A stretch of 64,000 nucleotides of DNA from Brenneria populi (GTDB lineage Bacteria; Pseudomonadota; Gammaproteobacteria; Enterobacterales; Enterobacteriaceae): positions 310,001-374,000 of the forward strand of contig NZ_JAYWTM010000006.1 in the NCBI RefSeq assembly GCF_036016195.1, written 5' to 3'. The position numbers and the translations under genes are program-made. Position 1 is the first letter of the stretch. The number at the start of each line of letters is the position of its first letter. This document shows, piece by piece, positions 24,539 through 33,757 of the stretch. The notes beneath the pieces are model-generated. The model worked only from the letters and a program-made list of their open reading frames with translations. It was not told the origin of the DNA and made no database searches.

Positions 24539-27007
24539 TTACGCCTGAGGCGGGGGAAGCTCGGCTTTCGGGCTTTCGGATCCAGCGGGCGAACTGGCGC
24601 TTTCAATCGTCAGCCTGACTTCCGGGGTAATTAAATGGCCCACCGTATCGTAAATCGCCAAAATATCGCCCTGGGGCGCCTCGCTGCTGTCCGTAATGTA
24701 GCCTTCGGCGCGCAGGGTCGCCACCAGCGTTGAAAACACCGCTTTGTCGAAGAACTCCGGCGCATTGATGCCGTGCAGCACCGACAGCCGCTGCGCCATA
24801 TTCCGGCTCTCTTTTTCCAGCGTTCCGCGATTAATGCCCGGGTTCGCTCCCAGCAACGACAGCGTGATGGCGTAGCGCTGCAGCGTTTCGCGCACCCCGG
24901 CCGCCAATAGTTGTAGCGTACGGATACGCGCCGGGTTGATCAGCAGCGTCTCTTCTTTAATACACAGCAATTGTTGCCGCGCCAGTTCGTGCGTCAGCGC
25001 CGATAACACCGCCGGCAGCTCCTCTTTGCCGTAGCGCAGGAACAGCTCCGCCTGCAGTAGAGGGTAGATCAGCGTGATCTGACGGATTAATTCAGCCATG
25101 GTGATCCGACGGTGATGGATCGCCATGCTGGCGATCAGCGACGGCAGGATCAGCAGGTGCTGGATATTATTGCGGTAATAGGTCATCAGCACGGCCTGCT
25201 CCCGCGGCAGGATAATAATGTCGCCGATACTGTCTTTTTCGACTTCAAATTTATCCATACCCAACGCATGTTCCAGCAATTCGGCCGGCGTTTTTTGCGG
25301 CGCGGTGATGTCCTTATGGTAAGGAACGTTGCGCAGCAGCTGCAAATAACAATCCAACTGCTCATGCATCTGCTCTCTGGTGAGAGAACGCTGGCGCGAA
25401 GCCAGCAGCGCGGTGGAACAGAGGTTCATGGCGTTTGCCGCGGCGGAGTTGTTGATGCGCGTCATGATATCCAGCGCGACGGCCTGCACCGTCGGCGTTA
25501 GCCAGCTTGGGCGCTGCGCTTCAATCGGGTCGATGGCATCGCGCCACTGCGGCACATGCTGATTCAGATAGGTGGTTAACGGCAAAGGCTCGCCGAAATT
25601 CACATAACCCTGACCCAGGTTGCGCAACTTGCGTAGGCCGCGCACCATCTGCACAAAGCCCTCTTTTTCCTTTGTCGCGCCGCGTAGCTCTTTGGCATAG
25701 GTTCCGACTTCCATAACATGCTCATAGCCCACGTAAATCGGTACCAGGGTGATGGGGCGCGTACCGCCGCGCAGCATGGCCTGGATGGTCATCGCCAGCG
25801 TCCCGGTCTTGGGCTCCAGCAAGCGCCCGGTGCGCGAGCGTCCGCCTTCCATAAAATATTCGACGGAGTAGCCACGGGTGAAAAGCTCGCCCAGATATTC
25901 GCGGAAAATCGTGGAATAGAGCTTGTTGCCCTTGAACGTGCGGCGGATGAAAAACGCCCCCAGCCGTCGGAAGATCGGGCCGGCCGGCCAGAAGTTCAGG
26001 TTGATCCCGGCGGCGATATGCGGCGGAACCAGCCCCTGGTGATAAAGCACGTAGGAGAGCAGCAGGTAGTCCATATGGCTGCGGTGGCAGGGAACATAGA
26101 CAATTTCGTGTCCGTCCTGCGCCAGCTGACGCACCCGTTCGGCGTTATGGACGTTAATTCCCTGATAAAGACGGTTCCAGGTCCAGCCTAATACGCGGTC
26201 CGATAAGCGCACGGCTTCATAAGAGAAGTCGGCGGCGATCTCTTCCATCAGGGCAATGGCGTTTTGCTGCGCCCGCTCATGAGAGAGCTTTTTGCCGCGC
26301 GCTTCGTCGTCGACGGCTTTTTTGATCGCCTTGGAGTTCAGCAGCTTATTAAACAACTCCTGACGTACCGGAAGACGCGGGCCTACCGCGGCCAAGCGCT
26401 GGCGGGAGAAGTGCATGCGCGCCACGCGGGCCAGCTTGTGCGCGATGGTCTTATCCGTGCCGTGCTCGGTCGCCATGTAGCGTAATGACACCGGGCTGGA
26501 AAAACGGACGAAGCTGTCTCGGCCCAGCCACAATACGGCAAAAAATTTCTCAATGCCGTTTAGCAGGCGCAGATGCGGCGTCTCCTGATTCTGCTGTCCC
26601 TCACGGCCGGGGGAGCGGCCGAACATGACGGAAACCGGCACCATCTGTACGTCGAGATCGGGATTGCTCTGATGCAGATCCAGATAGTCGTGAAACAGCT
26701 TTATCGATTCCTCTTTGGGAACGTAATAGCGGAAAACGCGCGGACCATCGTTAATGAAAACGTGGCTGGGCAACTGTGTTCCGCCGATGTCGGCCGGACG
26801 GAGAGGATCGGGAAGACCCAGCGTCTGACATTTCGCCCTGAGCGTCAGTAAATCCGCCTGAGAATTGTAAGGCAGCACATAGAGGATCGGGCGCGAGGGA
26901 TCCAACCCCAATTCAGCCACGGGATCCAGGGGAATGACCTTACTTTTCACTAACAATTTTAGTGGGAAATTCAGTAGTTTATAGTAAATTTTACGCCAAC
27001 CTGACAT
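24539..27007 (-). CDS. plsB: Glycerol-3-phosphate 1-O-acyltransferase PlsB
   Basis: This 822-residue inner-membrane enzyme makes lysophosphatidic acid, the first step of phospholipid synthesis. The acyltransferase motif HRSHMD (His308, Asp313) matches E. coli His306/Asp311. Glycerol-3-phosphate-binding motifs are present as FIRRTFKGNKLY and YFMEGGRSRTG. I place the start at 27007 (MSGWRKIYYKLLNFPLKLLV), which aligns with the E. coli start; 26 further in-frame codons upstream have no support. It is divergent from dgkA. Confidence 0.95.
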   Translation of the reverse strand: MSGWRKIYYKLLNFPLKLLVKSKVIPLDPVAELGLDPSRPILYVLPYNSQADLLTLRAKCQTLGLPDPLRPADIGGTQLPSHVFINDGPRVFRYYVPKEESIKLFHDYLDLHQSNPDLDVQMVPVSVMFGRSPGREGQQNQETPHLRLLNGIEKFFAVLWLGRDSFVRFSSPVSLRYMATEHGTDKTIAHKLARVARMHFSRQRLAAVGPRLPVRQELFNKLLNSKAIKKAVDDEARGKKLSHERAQQNAIALMEEIAADFSYEAVRLSDRVLGWTWNRLYQGINVHNAERVRQLAQDGHEIVYVPCHRSHMDYLLLSYVLYHQGLVPPHIAAGINLNFWPAGPIFRRLGAFFIRRTFKGNKLYSTIFREYLGELFTRGYSVEYFMEGGRSRTGRLLEPKTGTLAMTIQAMLRGGTRPITLVPIYVGYEHVMEVGTYAKELRGATKEKEGFVQMVRGLRKLRNLGQGYVNFGEPLPLTTYLNQHVPQWRDAIDPIEAQRPSWLTPTVQAVALDIMTRINNSAAANAMNLCSTALLASRQRSLTREQMHEQLDCYLQLLRNVPYHKDITAPQKTPAELLEHALGMDKFEVEKDSIGDIIILPREQAVLMTYYRNNIQHLLILPSLIASMAIHHRRITMAELIRQITLIYPLLQAELFLRYGKEELPAVLSALTHELARQQLLCIKEETLLINPARIRTLQLLAAGVRETLQRYAITLSLLGANPGINRGTLEKESRNMAQRLSVLHGINAPEFFDKAVFSTLVATLRAEGYITDSSEAPQGDILAIYDTVGHLITPEVRLTIESASSPAGSESPKAELPPPQA

Positions 27008-27134
27008 AACAACTAGAAGCCTCTTGTTAGCAATGCGTCGCAAGGATACCAGAAACTGCGCTGGAGATCTGTTGTGATAAGACAACGGTTAGGCGTTAAA
27101 ATGTCGCCGAATGCGAATAAATAATGGAGGGCGG

Positions 27135-27500
27135 ATGAATAAGGCAACGGGGATAACCCGGATAATCAAAGCGACCGGCTATTCCCTGCAGGGATTGAAA
27201 CAGGCATGGCGGCACGAAGCGGCATTTCGCCAGGAAACGGTGCTGGCCATCGTCGGGGCGATCGTCGCCTGTCTGCTGTCCGTAACCCTGGTTGAAAAAC
27301 TGCTGCTTATCGGATCCGTTGTGTCGATTATGCTGTTTGAACTGGTCAATAGCGCGATCGAGGCGGTCGTCGATCGCATTGGCACTGAACGCCACGAGTT
27401 ATCAGGCCGGGCGAAGGATATCGGTTCGGCCGCAGTGTTTATCGCCATCCTCCTGGCCGTCGTCGTCTGGGGCAGCATTCTTTGGCGGCACTTTGCGTGA
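27135..27500 (+). CDS. dgkA: Diacylglycerol kinase DgkA
   Basis: This 121-residue trimeric inner-membrane kinase phosphorylates diacylglycerol to phosphatidate, recycling the by-product of periplasmic glucan synthesis. Glu28, Glu69, Asn72 and Glu76 match the active site. There are three membrane helices. The ATG at 27135 has GGAGG 4 bases upstream and aligns with the family start. Confidence 0.96.
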   Translation: MNKATGITRIIKATGYSLQGLKQAWRHEAAFRQETVLAIVGAIVACLLSVTLVEKLLLIGSVVSIMLFELVNSAIEAVVDRIGTERHELSGRAKDIGSAAVFIAILLAVVVWGSILWRHFA

Positions 27501-27564
27501 AAGCTTGCGGAAAGTAATAAAAAACCGAGGTTTACTCACATCCCGGTTCCCAATTGGCGATTAG

Positions 27565-27601
27565 CTGTATATACTCACAGCAAAACTGTATAAACAACCA
27601 G
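27565..27601. promoter_or_regulatory. Two tandem LexA (SOS) boxes
   Basis: CTGTATATACTCACAG (27565-27580) and CTGTATAAACAACCAG (27586-27601) both fit CTGT-N8-ACAG, the second with one deviation (CCAG). Two boxes 10-46 bases upstream of lexA are the standard autoregulatory arrangement. Confidence 0.95.
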
Positions 27602-27610
27602 GGGGGCGGA

Positions 27611-28219
27611 ATGAAAGCATTAACGGCCAGACAGCAGCAGGTTTATGACCTGATCCGCGATCATCTTGCACAGACCGGCATGCCGCCGACGCGCGCGGAA
27701 ATCGCCCAACAGTTGGGATTCCGCTCGCCGAATGCCGCAGAAGAGCATTTAAAGGCGCTGGCGCGTAAAGGCGTTATCGAAATTGTCTCCGGCGCATCGC
27801 GCGGCATCCGCCTGCTGATGGAGGAAGAGGCCGGCATTCCGCTGATTGGCCGTGTCGCCGCGGGTGAGCCGCTGTTAGCTCAGCAGCATATTGAATGCCA
27901 CTATCAGGTCGATCCCTCGATGTTTAAGCCCAGCGCCGATTTTCTATTGCGCGTCAGCGGAATGTCGATGAAAGACATCGGCATTATGGACGGCGATTTA
28001 CTGGCGGTGCATAAAACGCAGGATGTCCATAACGGGCAGGTCGTCGTGGCGCGCATCGAAGATGAAGTCACGGTTAAACGTTTGAAGAAGCAGGGCAATA
28101 CCGTTCATCTTCTGGCTGAAAATGAGGAGTTCGCGCCGATCGTCGTCGATCTGCGGCAACAGAGTTTCTCCATCGAAGGATTGGCGGTCGGCGTTATTCG
28201 TAACAGCGACTGGAGCTGA
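27611..28219 (+). CDS. lexA: SOS repressor LexA
   Basis: This 202-residue repressor has an N-terminal winged helix and a C-terminal self-cleaving domain. The cleavage site Ala84-Gly85, the nucleophile Ser119 and Lys156 are all present at the same numbers as in E. coli. The ATG at 27611 follows GGGGGG. In E. coli dinF follows lexA; here no dinF is seen and the gene is followed by a 720-base stretch without a recognised gene. Confidence 0.98.
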   Translation: MKALTARQQQVYDLIRDHLAQTGMPPTRAEIAQQLGFRSPNAAEEHLKALARKGVIEIVSGASRGIRLLMEEEAGIPLIGRVAAGEPLLAQQHIECHYQVDPSMFKPSADFLLRVSGMSMKDIGIMDGDLLAVHKTQDVHNGQVVVARIEDEVTVKRLKKQGNTVHLLAENEEFAPIVVDLRQQSFSIEGLAVGVIRNSDWS

Positions 28220-28939
28220 TTCCGGCGTTTGCAACCCTCCCCCCATCTCAAACGCTATTTTTTATTTGACGCCTTTTCGCCTCGCCTCTGAGGCGAGGCT
28301 GTTTATTGCCGCCATCCCCCAAGCCGCCGGCGCTTATGCAATTGAAGTACGGCGGCGGTAAATTAATCGTAGCGGCGCTTGAGACGGCATGATAAATAGG
28401 AGATGGAGAGCGTTATCTTGTAGCTAAGAGTGCGGCAAGTTCGCCTCTCATCTGGCTATCTTTTACTGACTGTTGCCGATAGTGCGGAAATTTATTGTGC
28501 ATAGGGCGATATCGCTAGGCATAAGGAGCAAGTCAGTAGAGACTATACTTAACAGGCGGTAGGAGGCGAACCGTACCACCGGCGGCGCGAAGCGCGACGG
28601 CATAAGCCGGCTAATAACATAATGGCTTCGCGGCGATAATCCGAAAGCGATTAACCGGTGGTGTGATGTAGCAACCTTAAGCCAGCCGAATAGCCGGTTG
28701 ATAAAAGAAGTAAAGGTATGGGAAAGAAAAAATAAGCGCGACTGCTAACCGGTAACGCCGACACGCGCAAATATGAATAAATGGATCCTGTGTCGAGGTG
28801 TTGACCATTTCAGCGTATTTGCGGCTGCGGCGGAATGCAGGTCTGGAAAAGAGATAGCTCTTGCTGACTGCGAAGGTCCGGTTTCAGCGATATAACGGGG
28901 ACAGCGGATGTTCCCCACCCATCCCCCTCTCGCCCGGCG
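28220..28939. other. Unassigned 720-base region between lexA and zur
   Basis: No gene is recognised where E. coli has dinF and yjbJ. The left end holds a strong hairpin (28279-28299). GACTATACTTAA at 28540-28551 looks like a sigma-S/sigma-70 extended -10. After it, ACCACCGG (28576-28583) can pair with CCGGTGGT (28655-28662), enclosing about 70 bases with further internal complementarity such as GCCGGC stems. Small frames exist, 29 codons on the minus strand at 28413-28502 and 40 codons on the plus strand from 28773, but neither resembles a known protein. It could be a structured RNA or the decayed remains of the yjbJ region. Confidence 0.4.
28279..28299. terminator. Perfect hairpin downstream of lexA
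   Basis: GCCTCGCCTC-T-GAGGCGAGGC is a perfect palindrome with 10-base arms, followed by TGTTTATT. The centre is too tight to form fully, so about four central bases would be unpaired. It is the likely lexA terminator, though the T-run is interrupted. Confidence 0.6.
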
Positions 28940-29449
28940 TTAGCGCTTTTTGATCGGAACAGAGTGGTCGTGATCGCACTGTTCGGGGTGCTTGCAGGAT
29001 GCGACCTCCTGACATCCCTCGCAAAACCCATGCGCTTCAATAATACTATGGCGTAAGGTGAATCCCGCCTGTTGCGCCAGGTTTCGCAGCGTATCTTCTA
29101 CGCCTTCTGTCTGGCGTTCGGTGACCAGGCCGCAGCGATCGCAGATAAACAGCGCTGAAGTGTGGCTGTGATCCTCAATGTGATGGCAAAGCACATAGCT
29201 GTTGGTTGACTCCACCCGATGGATAAAACCCTGTTCCAGCAAGAAATCCAATGCGCGGTACACCGTCGGCGGCTTCGCCTGAGGTTCGGATATCCGTAAC
29301 AGATCGAGCAGATCGTATGCGCTGATGGCGCCGGTCTGTTGCGCCATCAGGCGCAGCACTTCCAGCCGCTGTGTCGTCAGGCGTACGCCGCGGTGCTGAC
29401 AAATCTGTTCAGCCTGGGCAAGCAGTTTGTCCTGATTGGTTGAATCCAT
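28940..29449 (-). CDS. zur: Zinc uptake regulator Zur
   Basis: This 169-residue Fur-family repressor shuts off zinc import genes when zinc-loaded. It shows TTQRLEVLRLMAQQ, the DNA-recognition helix region PPTVYRALDFLLEQGF, and the zinc cysteines CDRCG and CEGC. I place the start at 29449 (MDSTNQDKLLAQAEQ), consistent with E. coli Zur; 13 upstream in-frame codons are unlikely. The position near lexA is conserved. Confidence 0.93.
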   Translation of the reverse strand: MDSTNQDKLLAQAEQICQHRGVRLTTQRLEVLRLMAQQTGAISAYDLLDLLRISEPQAKPPTVYRALDFLLEQGFIHRVESTNSYVLCHHIEDHSHTSALFICDRCGLVTERQTEGVEDTLRNLAQQAGFTLRHSIIEAHGFCEGCQEVASCKHPEQCDHDHSVPIKKR

Positions 29450-29563
29450 TGCCGTATACCCCGACGTATAAGAGAAGAAGAGAGACATCTTACCACGGCT
29501 GAAAGAAAACGTAGACCCGATGACGTTGGGTTGAATAGCCGGGCGGCGATAAGCGGGGAAAAA

Positions 29564-30280
29564 CTAAACGGCCAGATCAACCAGCAAAAAGCGGAGCGGG
29601 GACTCGGACTGGATGGTCAACTCGGTTTCCTGCCGGATAAAGGCGCCGTCGCCGCAATATAGCGTGACGCCGTTATGCTCTGGACTCCTGACGGCGGCTG
29701 AACCGTGAATCGACTGAAGATAGGCGCGGTTGCCGCGCAGTTTGACGGTCTGCCGCTCATCCTTTTGCAGTTCGATGTGATGGATCCATACCTGCTGGCG
29801 GAGCCGCAAACTGTCGTTTTCCCCTTCCGGCGAGGCCAATAAACGGTGGCCGGTATGATGACGACCGATTTTATTCAGCGTTAACCGTTGCAGCGGGCTA
29901 TTTTCCCGCGTCGGGCAGGCATCGAGCCATAGCTGCATCCGCGTTAGCGGCTTACTGCCGCTGGTATTGTGCTCGCTGTAGCTGATATTGGGCTGGGTGG
30001 AGAGTAGCAGCACATCGCCTGTTTCGGCATGGATGTGGTGGCCTTGGCTGTCGCGATATTCCGCCTCGCCCTGAAGGACGATATTAAGAATATCGACGCG
30101 CGGATAGGCGCGCGGCTGGAAGGATGCGCCCGGCGTCAATACTTCCTGATTCAGCACGCGCAGCGAAGCGTAGCCCAGCAGTTGCGGGTCGAAGTAATGG
30201 CCGAAAGAGAAGGTATAACGCGCCTGCAACCAGCCATAGTCTGCCTGACCGCACTGTTCTGCCGCTCTTTTTATAATCAT
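29564..30280 (-). CDS. yhaK: Pirin-family bicupin YhaK
   Basis: This 238-residue bicupin closely follows E. coli YhaK (CGQADYGWLQARYTFSFGHY at residues 10-29, then LGYASLRVLNQEVL). YhaK was described as a redox-sensitive cytosolic protein that lacks a bound metal; its physiological role is not known. It is divergent from the LysR regulator YhaJ, which is the probable regulator. Confidence 0.92.
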   Translation of the reverse strand: MIIKRAAEQCGQADYGWLQARYTFSFGHYFDPQLLGYASLRVLNQEVLTPGASFQPRAYPRVDILNIVLQGEAEYRDSQGHHIHAETGDVLLLSTQPNISYSEHNTSGSKPLTRMQLWLDACPTRENSPLQRLTLNKIGRHHTGHRLLASPEGENDSLRLRQQVWIHHIELQKDERQTVKLRGNRAYLQSIHGSAAVRSPEHNGVTLYCGDGAFIRQETELTIQSESPLRFLLVDLAV

Positions 30281-30388
30281 GCGAGTAAGCCCGGAGAATA
30301 TTACGTAAACAGATGGTAATTGTGTGGACGCTGGATTGTTAGCTAGTTAATCTGGTGAGTATATTCAAAATTCCTGAACGAGTCGAAA

Positions 30389-31285
30389 ATGTCAAAAGAA
30401 CGCGCGTTGACGCTGGAAGCGCTGAGAGTCATGGATGCGATTGAACGTCGGGGAAGCTTTGCGGCGGCGGCGGACGAGTTAGGCCGCGTGCCGTCGGCCC
30501 TTAGCTATACCATGCAAAAATTGGAAGAAGAGTTGGATGTCGTGCTGTTCGATCGCTCCGGGCACCGCACCAAGTTCACCAATGTCGGCCGTATGCTGCT
30601 GGATCGCGGGCGTATTCTGCTGGAGGCGGCCGATAAGCTGACCACGGATGCGGAGGCGCTGTCGCGCGGCTGGGAAACGCATTTGACCATCGTAACGGAG
30701 GCGCTCACTCCAACCGAAAGACTTTTCCCGCTGTTGGATAAACTGTCGCAGAAGGCCAATACGCAGGTTTCGTTGCTGACGGAAGTATTAGCCGGCGCCT
30801 GGGAGCGCCTGGAGCAGGGGCGGGCGGATATCGTTATTGCGCCGGATATGCATTTCCGCGCCTCTTCCGAGGTGAACACGCGTAAACTGTATACGCTGAA
30901 AAATATCTATGTCGCCAGCCCCGACCATCCCATACATCAGGAGCCGGAGCCGCTTTCCGAAATAACCCGCGTGAAATACCGGGGGATCGCCGTGGCGGAT
31001 ACCGCGCGCGAACGTCCGGTATTAACCGTACAGCTGCTGGATAAACAGCAGCGCCTGACCGTCAGTTCGATTGACGATAAACGGCGCGCTTTGCTGGCCG
31101 GGCTGGGCGTAGCGACAATGCCTTATCCCCTGGTCGCGCAGGACATCGCGGAAGGACGGCTGCGCGTCGTCAGCCCCGAATACTCGATGGAGAGCCAGAT
31201 CATCATGGCCTGGCGACGGGACAGCATGGGAGAGGCGAAATCCTGGTTTTTACGGGAAATTCCCAAATTATTGAACCACCCCTGA
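30389..31285 (+). CDS. yhaJ: LysR-family regulator YhaJ
   Basis: This 298-residue LysR regulator has an N-terminal helix-turn-helix (SFAAAADELGRVPSALSYTMQKLEEEL, about residues 23-49) and a periplasmic-binding-protein-like effector domain. In E. coli YhaJ controls yqjF and neighbours and responds to nitrotoluene breakdown products. Here too it is divergent from yhaK and convergent with yqjG, so the local regulatory set is conserved. Confidence 0.93.
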   Translation: MSKERALTLEALRVMDAIERRGSFAAAADELGRVPSALSYTMQKLEEELDVVLFDRSGHRTKFTNVGRMLLDRGRILLEAADKLTTDAEALSRGWETHLTIVTEALTPTERLFPLLDKLSQKANTQVSLLTEVLAGAWERLEQGRADIVIAPDMHFRASSEVNTRKLYTLKNIYVASPDHPIHQEPEPLSEITRVKYRGIAVADTARERPVLTVQLLDKQQRLTVSSIDDKRRALLAGLGVATMPYPLVAQDIAEGRLRVVSPEYSMESQIIMAWRRDSMGEAKSWFLREIPKLLNHP

Positions 31286-31345
31286 GACTTTCCGGCATGA
31301 ATATCGGGGGACGCATGAAGTTTCCACGCCTTCCCCCTGCTTAAT

Positions 31346-32338
31346 TTACCGGTCGGCAAATTGCGCTTCCCGCCCGTGAGGGCGGTTCAGGTCCTGCTCC
31401 GGCCCCAGCGATATTACTCCGTGCGGGTTGATGGTGCCGTGGCTGCGGTAATAGTGGTGCCGAATGTGCGCCATATTGACGGTATCGGCTACGCCGTCCA
31501 TTTGGTAGATATCGCGTAGGAAGCCATACAGGTTTGGGTAATCGCTTAGGCGGTATCTGTCGCACTTAAAGTGCGTATGGTAGACCGGATCGAAACGTAT
31601 CAGCGTCGTCCACAGCCGTAAATCCGCCTCCGTGAGACTCGGGCCCGTCAGATAACGTCGCTGACCCAGGATCGACTCCAACCTGGTGAGGGCGGCAAAC
31701 ACTTCCGTGGCGGCCTCGTCATAAGCCGACTGGCTGGTGGCAAAGCCGGCTTTATAGACGCCGTTGTTGACTTTGTCATAGATCCAGCCGTTAAGCTCAT
31801 CGATTTCGGCATGTAGCGCCAGCGGGTAGTAGTCTCCCGGCTTGGCGCCGATGGGGTCGAAAGCGCCGTTGAACATGCGGATGATATCGGCTGATTCGTT
31901 GCTGACTATCGTATGTTTTTCGGTATCCCACAGTACCGGCACGGTAACCCGCCCGCTGTAGTCGGGAGCGGCGTGTAGATAGAGCTGATAGAGAAACTCG
32001 TGCTGATAGAGCGAATCGCCGGTGGCGCTTGGAAAATCGGTGCCGAATGTCCAGCCGTGATCCAACATTAACGGATGCACGACGGAAACGGCAATGTGCG
32101 TTTCCAGCCCTTTTAAATGGCGCATTAACAGGGCGCGGTGCGCCCAGGGGCAGGCGAGGGAAACATAGAGATGATAACGCCCGGATTCCGCCGGAAACCC
32201 GCCGTCGCCGGTCGCGCCGGGCTTTCCGTCTGGCGTAATCCAGTGGCGGAAGCGTGATTCCGAGCGTTGAAAACGACCGCCGGTAGATTTTGTTTCATAC
32301 CAGGTGTCGTGCCATACGCCATCAACCAGTTGTCCCAT
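31346..32338 (-). CDS. yqjG: Glutathionyl-hydroquinone reductase YqjG
   Basis: This 330-residue Xi-class glutathione transferase reduces glutathionyl-hydroquinones. The catalytic Cys63 lies in SLACPWAHR. The all-helical C-terminal domain contains LTEADLRLWTTLIRFDPVYHTHFKCD, a family hallmark. It follows yqjF on the same strand, and the pair probably handles quinone-type stress. Confidence 0.95.
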   Translation of the reverse strand: MGQLVDGVWHDTWYETKSTGGRFQRSESRFRHWITPDGKPGATGDGGFPAESGRYHLYVSLACPWAHRALLMRHLKGLETHIAVSVVHPLMLDHGWTFGTDFPSATGDSLYQHEFLYQLYLHAAPDYSGRVTVPVLWDTEKHTIVSNESADIIRMFNGAFDPIGAKPGDYYPLALHAEIDELNGWIYDKVNNGVYKAGFATSQSAYDEAATEVFAALTRLESILGQRRYLTGPSLTEADLRLWTTLIRFDPVYHTHFKCDRYRLSDYPNLYGFLRDIYQMDGVADTVNMAHIRHHYYRSHGTINPHGVISLGPEQDLNRPHGREAQFADR

Positions 32339-32436
32339 GATTCCTCCCGTTATTAAACCCGACGCAACGACGGCAAGAGAGCTGAAGTGCGCCTGTCGCC
32401 GCTGCGTGCATTAAGCCGGCAGGGAAATGACTTTCC

Positions 32437-32835
32437 TTACCACTTTTTGTTCAGGATGCGGTCGATGCTGTATAAGCCGGGACCGGTCACTGCCAATAGT
32501 ATATAACCGCCGGCGATAGTCAGGTTTTTCATAAACATGATCTGGTTGGCGCCTTCGGCGAAGTTGGTGTGGAAAATCAGCGCCGTCAGCAGCGTAAAGC
32601 CCGCGGTGAACAGCGATACGGTGCGCGTCAATAGGCCGAACAGGATCGCCAGACCGCCGCCCAGTTCCAACAAAATCGTCAGCGGTAGCAGAAAAGCGGG
32701 AACGCCCATCGCCTGCATATACTGCTGGGTGCCGGCATAGGCGTCGCCCAGCTTGCCGTAACCCGCAACGATAAACAGAATCGGCATTAAAATACGGGCG
32801 ACTAACAGGGCAATACTTTCTAAATTTTTCATCAT
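32437..32835 (-). CDS. yqjF: DoxX-family membrane protein YqjF
   Basis: This 132-residue protein has four membrane helices of the DoxX family (PILFIVAGYGKLGDA near the start, FLLPLTILLELGGGLAILFG in the middle). In E. coli yqjF is induced through YhaJ by aromatic breakdown products. It lies upstream of yqjG with a 98-base gap that may contain a weak internal terminator. Confidence 0.9.
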   Translation of the reverse strand: MMKNLESIALLVARILMPILFIVAGYGKLGDAYAGTQQYMQAMGVPAFLLPLTILLELGGGLAILFGLLTRTVSLFTAGFTLLTALIFHTNFAEGANQIMFMKNLTIAGGYILLAVTGPGLYSIDRILNKKW

Positions 32836-33066
32836 CTCTCCAGTCTCTTTTTTAAAAGGCTCTACGCGCCATGTATGTGTAGTAGCAGGTATTTATCGAA
32901 CATCTGTCCTGCCGCCAGGTCATGAGGCTGATACTATAGAGAGATGACAGAAGGTTACAGCGAGTATAATTGTCGGTTTATTTCAGAAAAATTGATGTTT
33001 GCTCGATCGGTACGGCAAACGCAGGCGCCGCGGGCGTCTGACGGCGGCCAGGATGCGTGGCGGCGG

Positions 33067-33351
33067 TTAGCGGCCGGAGAGGGTTTTGCGAAAAAAGCGC
33101 AAGGTTCCCCACAGCCCGATCGCGCGACGGCCCCAGCGGATTAGGCGGCTTGGGTGGCGTATGCCGTAAACGGCGATAAGGCCGGAGCCAACGACCCAAT
33201 ATTTGCGCCATTGCAGCAGATTGCGCCAATAGCGATCGTAAGGCGCGGTTGATTCCAGCAGGTACTTTTTATGCGCCGATAAATCCAGCCGCTGCTGCTG
33301 GACTTTGCGCAGGAGCCGGGCTTTTTCTTTATCGCGCTGCGCCTGGCTCAT
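33067..33351 (-). CDS. yqjK: YqjK-like small protein
   Basis: This 94-residue basic protein (SQAQRDKEKARLLRKVQQQR, then LDLSAHKKYLLESTAPYDRYW) matches YqjK by position and composition, with one hydrophobic segment around residues 50-65. Its start overlaps the yqjE stop by 4 bases. The function is unknown; it probably acts with YqjD and YqjE at the membrane. Confidence 0.85.
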   Translation of the reverse strand: MSQAQRDKEKARLLRKVQQQRLDLSAHKKYLLESTAPYDRYWRNLLQWRKYWVVGSGLIAVYGIRHPSRLIRWGRRAIGLWGTLRFFRKTLSGR

Positions 33352-33743
33352 TTGGGTTCATCCTCCAGCAGGATACGATCGGTCTCCAGCTCCTTGCGGG
33401 TCGCTTTAAGCAGCGTCGAGCGCCGCACCTTCAGCAAGGTCCATATGCCGATGATGACGGATAGCCCCAGCAGCGCGGCGGTGGTGCATCCTAATGCGAA
33501 CAGGCGATATTGCGGATCGACCCCCCAGATAATCAGCGCAATCAGGCTCATTAAGCCAAACGTGGCGAAAAGCAGCGTCAGCCCGGCCATTATCAGCAGC
33601 TGAATCAGATTGGCTTTCTCTTCTTCCAGCTCGATCACCGCCAGGCGGAGGCGCGTTTCAACCATGCTGACAAGAATGGTGATGATACGTTGCGCAGAGG
33701 AGATGACCCCGCTAGCGGGGCCTTGACGTTGTTTATCAGTCAT
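33348..33743 (-). CDS. yqjE: Phage-holin-like membrane protein YqjE
   Basis: This 131-residue protein has two adjacent membrane segments (about residues 50-73 and 80-105) flanked by a charged N-terminus with RLRLAVIELEEEKANLIQLL. It belongs to the actinobacterial-holin-X/YqjE superfamily. It lies between yqjD and yqjK, overlapping the latter, in a conserved cluster of membrane proteins. The function is not established. Confidence 0.88.
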   Translation of the reverse strand: MTDKQRQGPASGVISSAQRIITILVSMVETRLRLAVIELEEEKANLIQLLIMAGLTLLFATFGLMSLIALIIWGVDPQYRLFALGCTTAALLGLSVIIGIWTLLKVRRSTLLKATRKELETDRILLEDEPK

Positions 33744-33757
33744 AGTTGTCAGAGTAA

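Noticed and set aside
24539..27085. PlsB with 26 additional N-terminal residues.
   Set aside because: MSGWRKIYYKLLN at 27007 aligns with the known PlsB start. The extension has no family counterpart.
28698..28748. Frame ending KEVKVWERKNKRDC, faintly like the C-terminus of CsbD/YjbJ proteins (EKEVVDWETRNEYRW).
   Set aside because: Upstream codons in the same frame show no CsbD similarity and a stop lies at 28620. The likeness is a few residues and may be chance.
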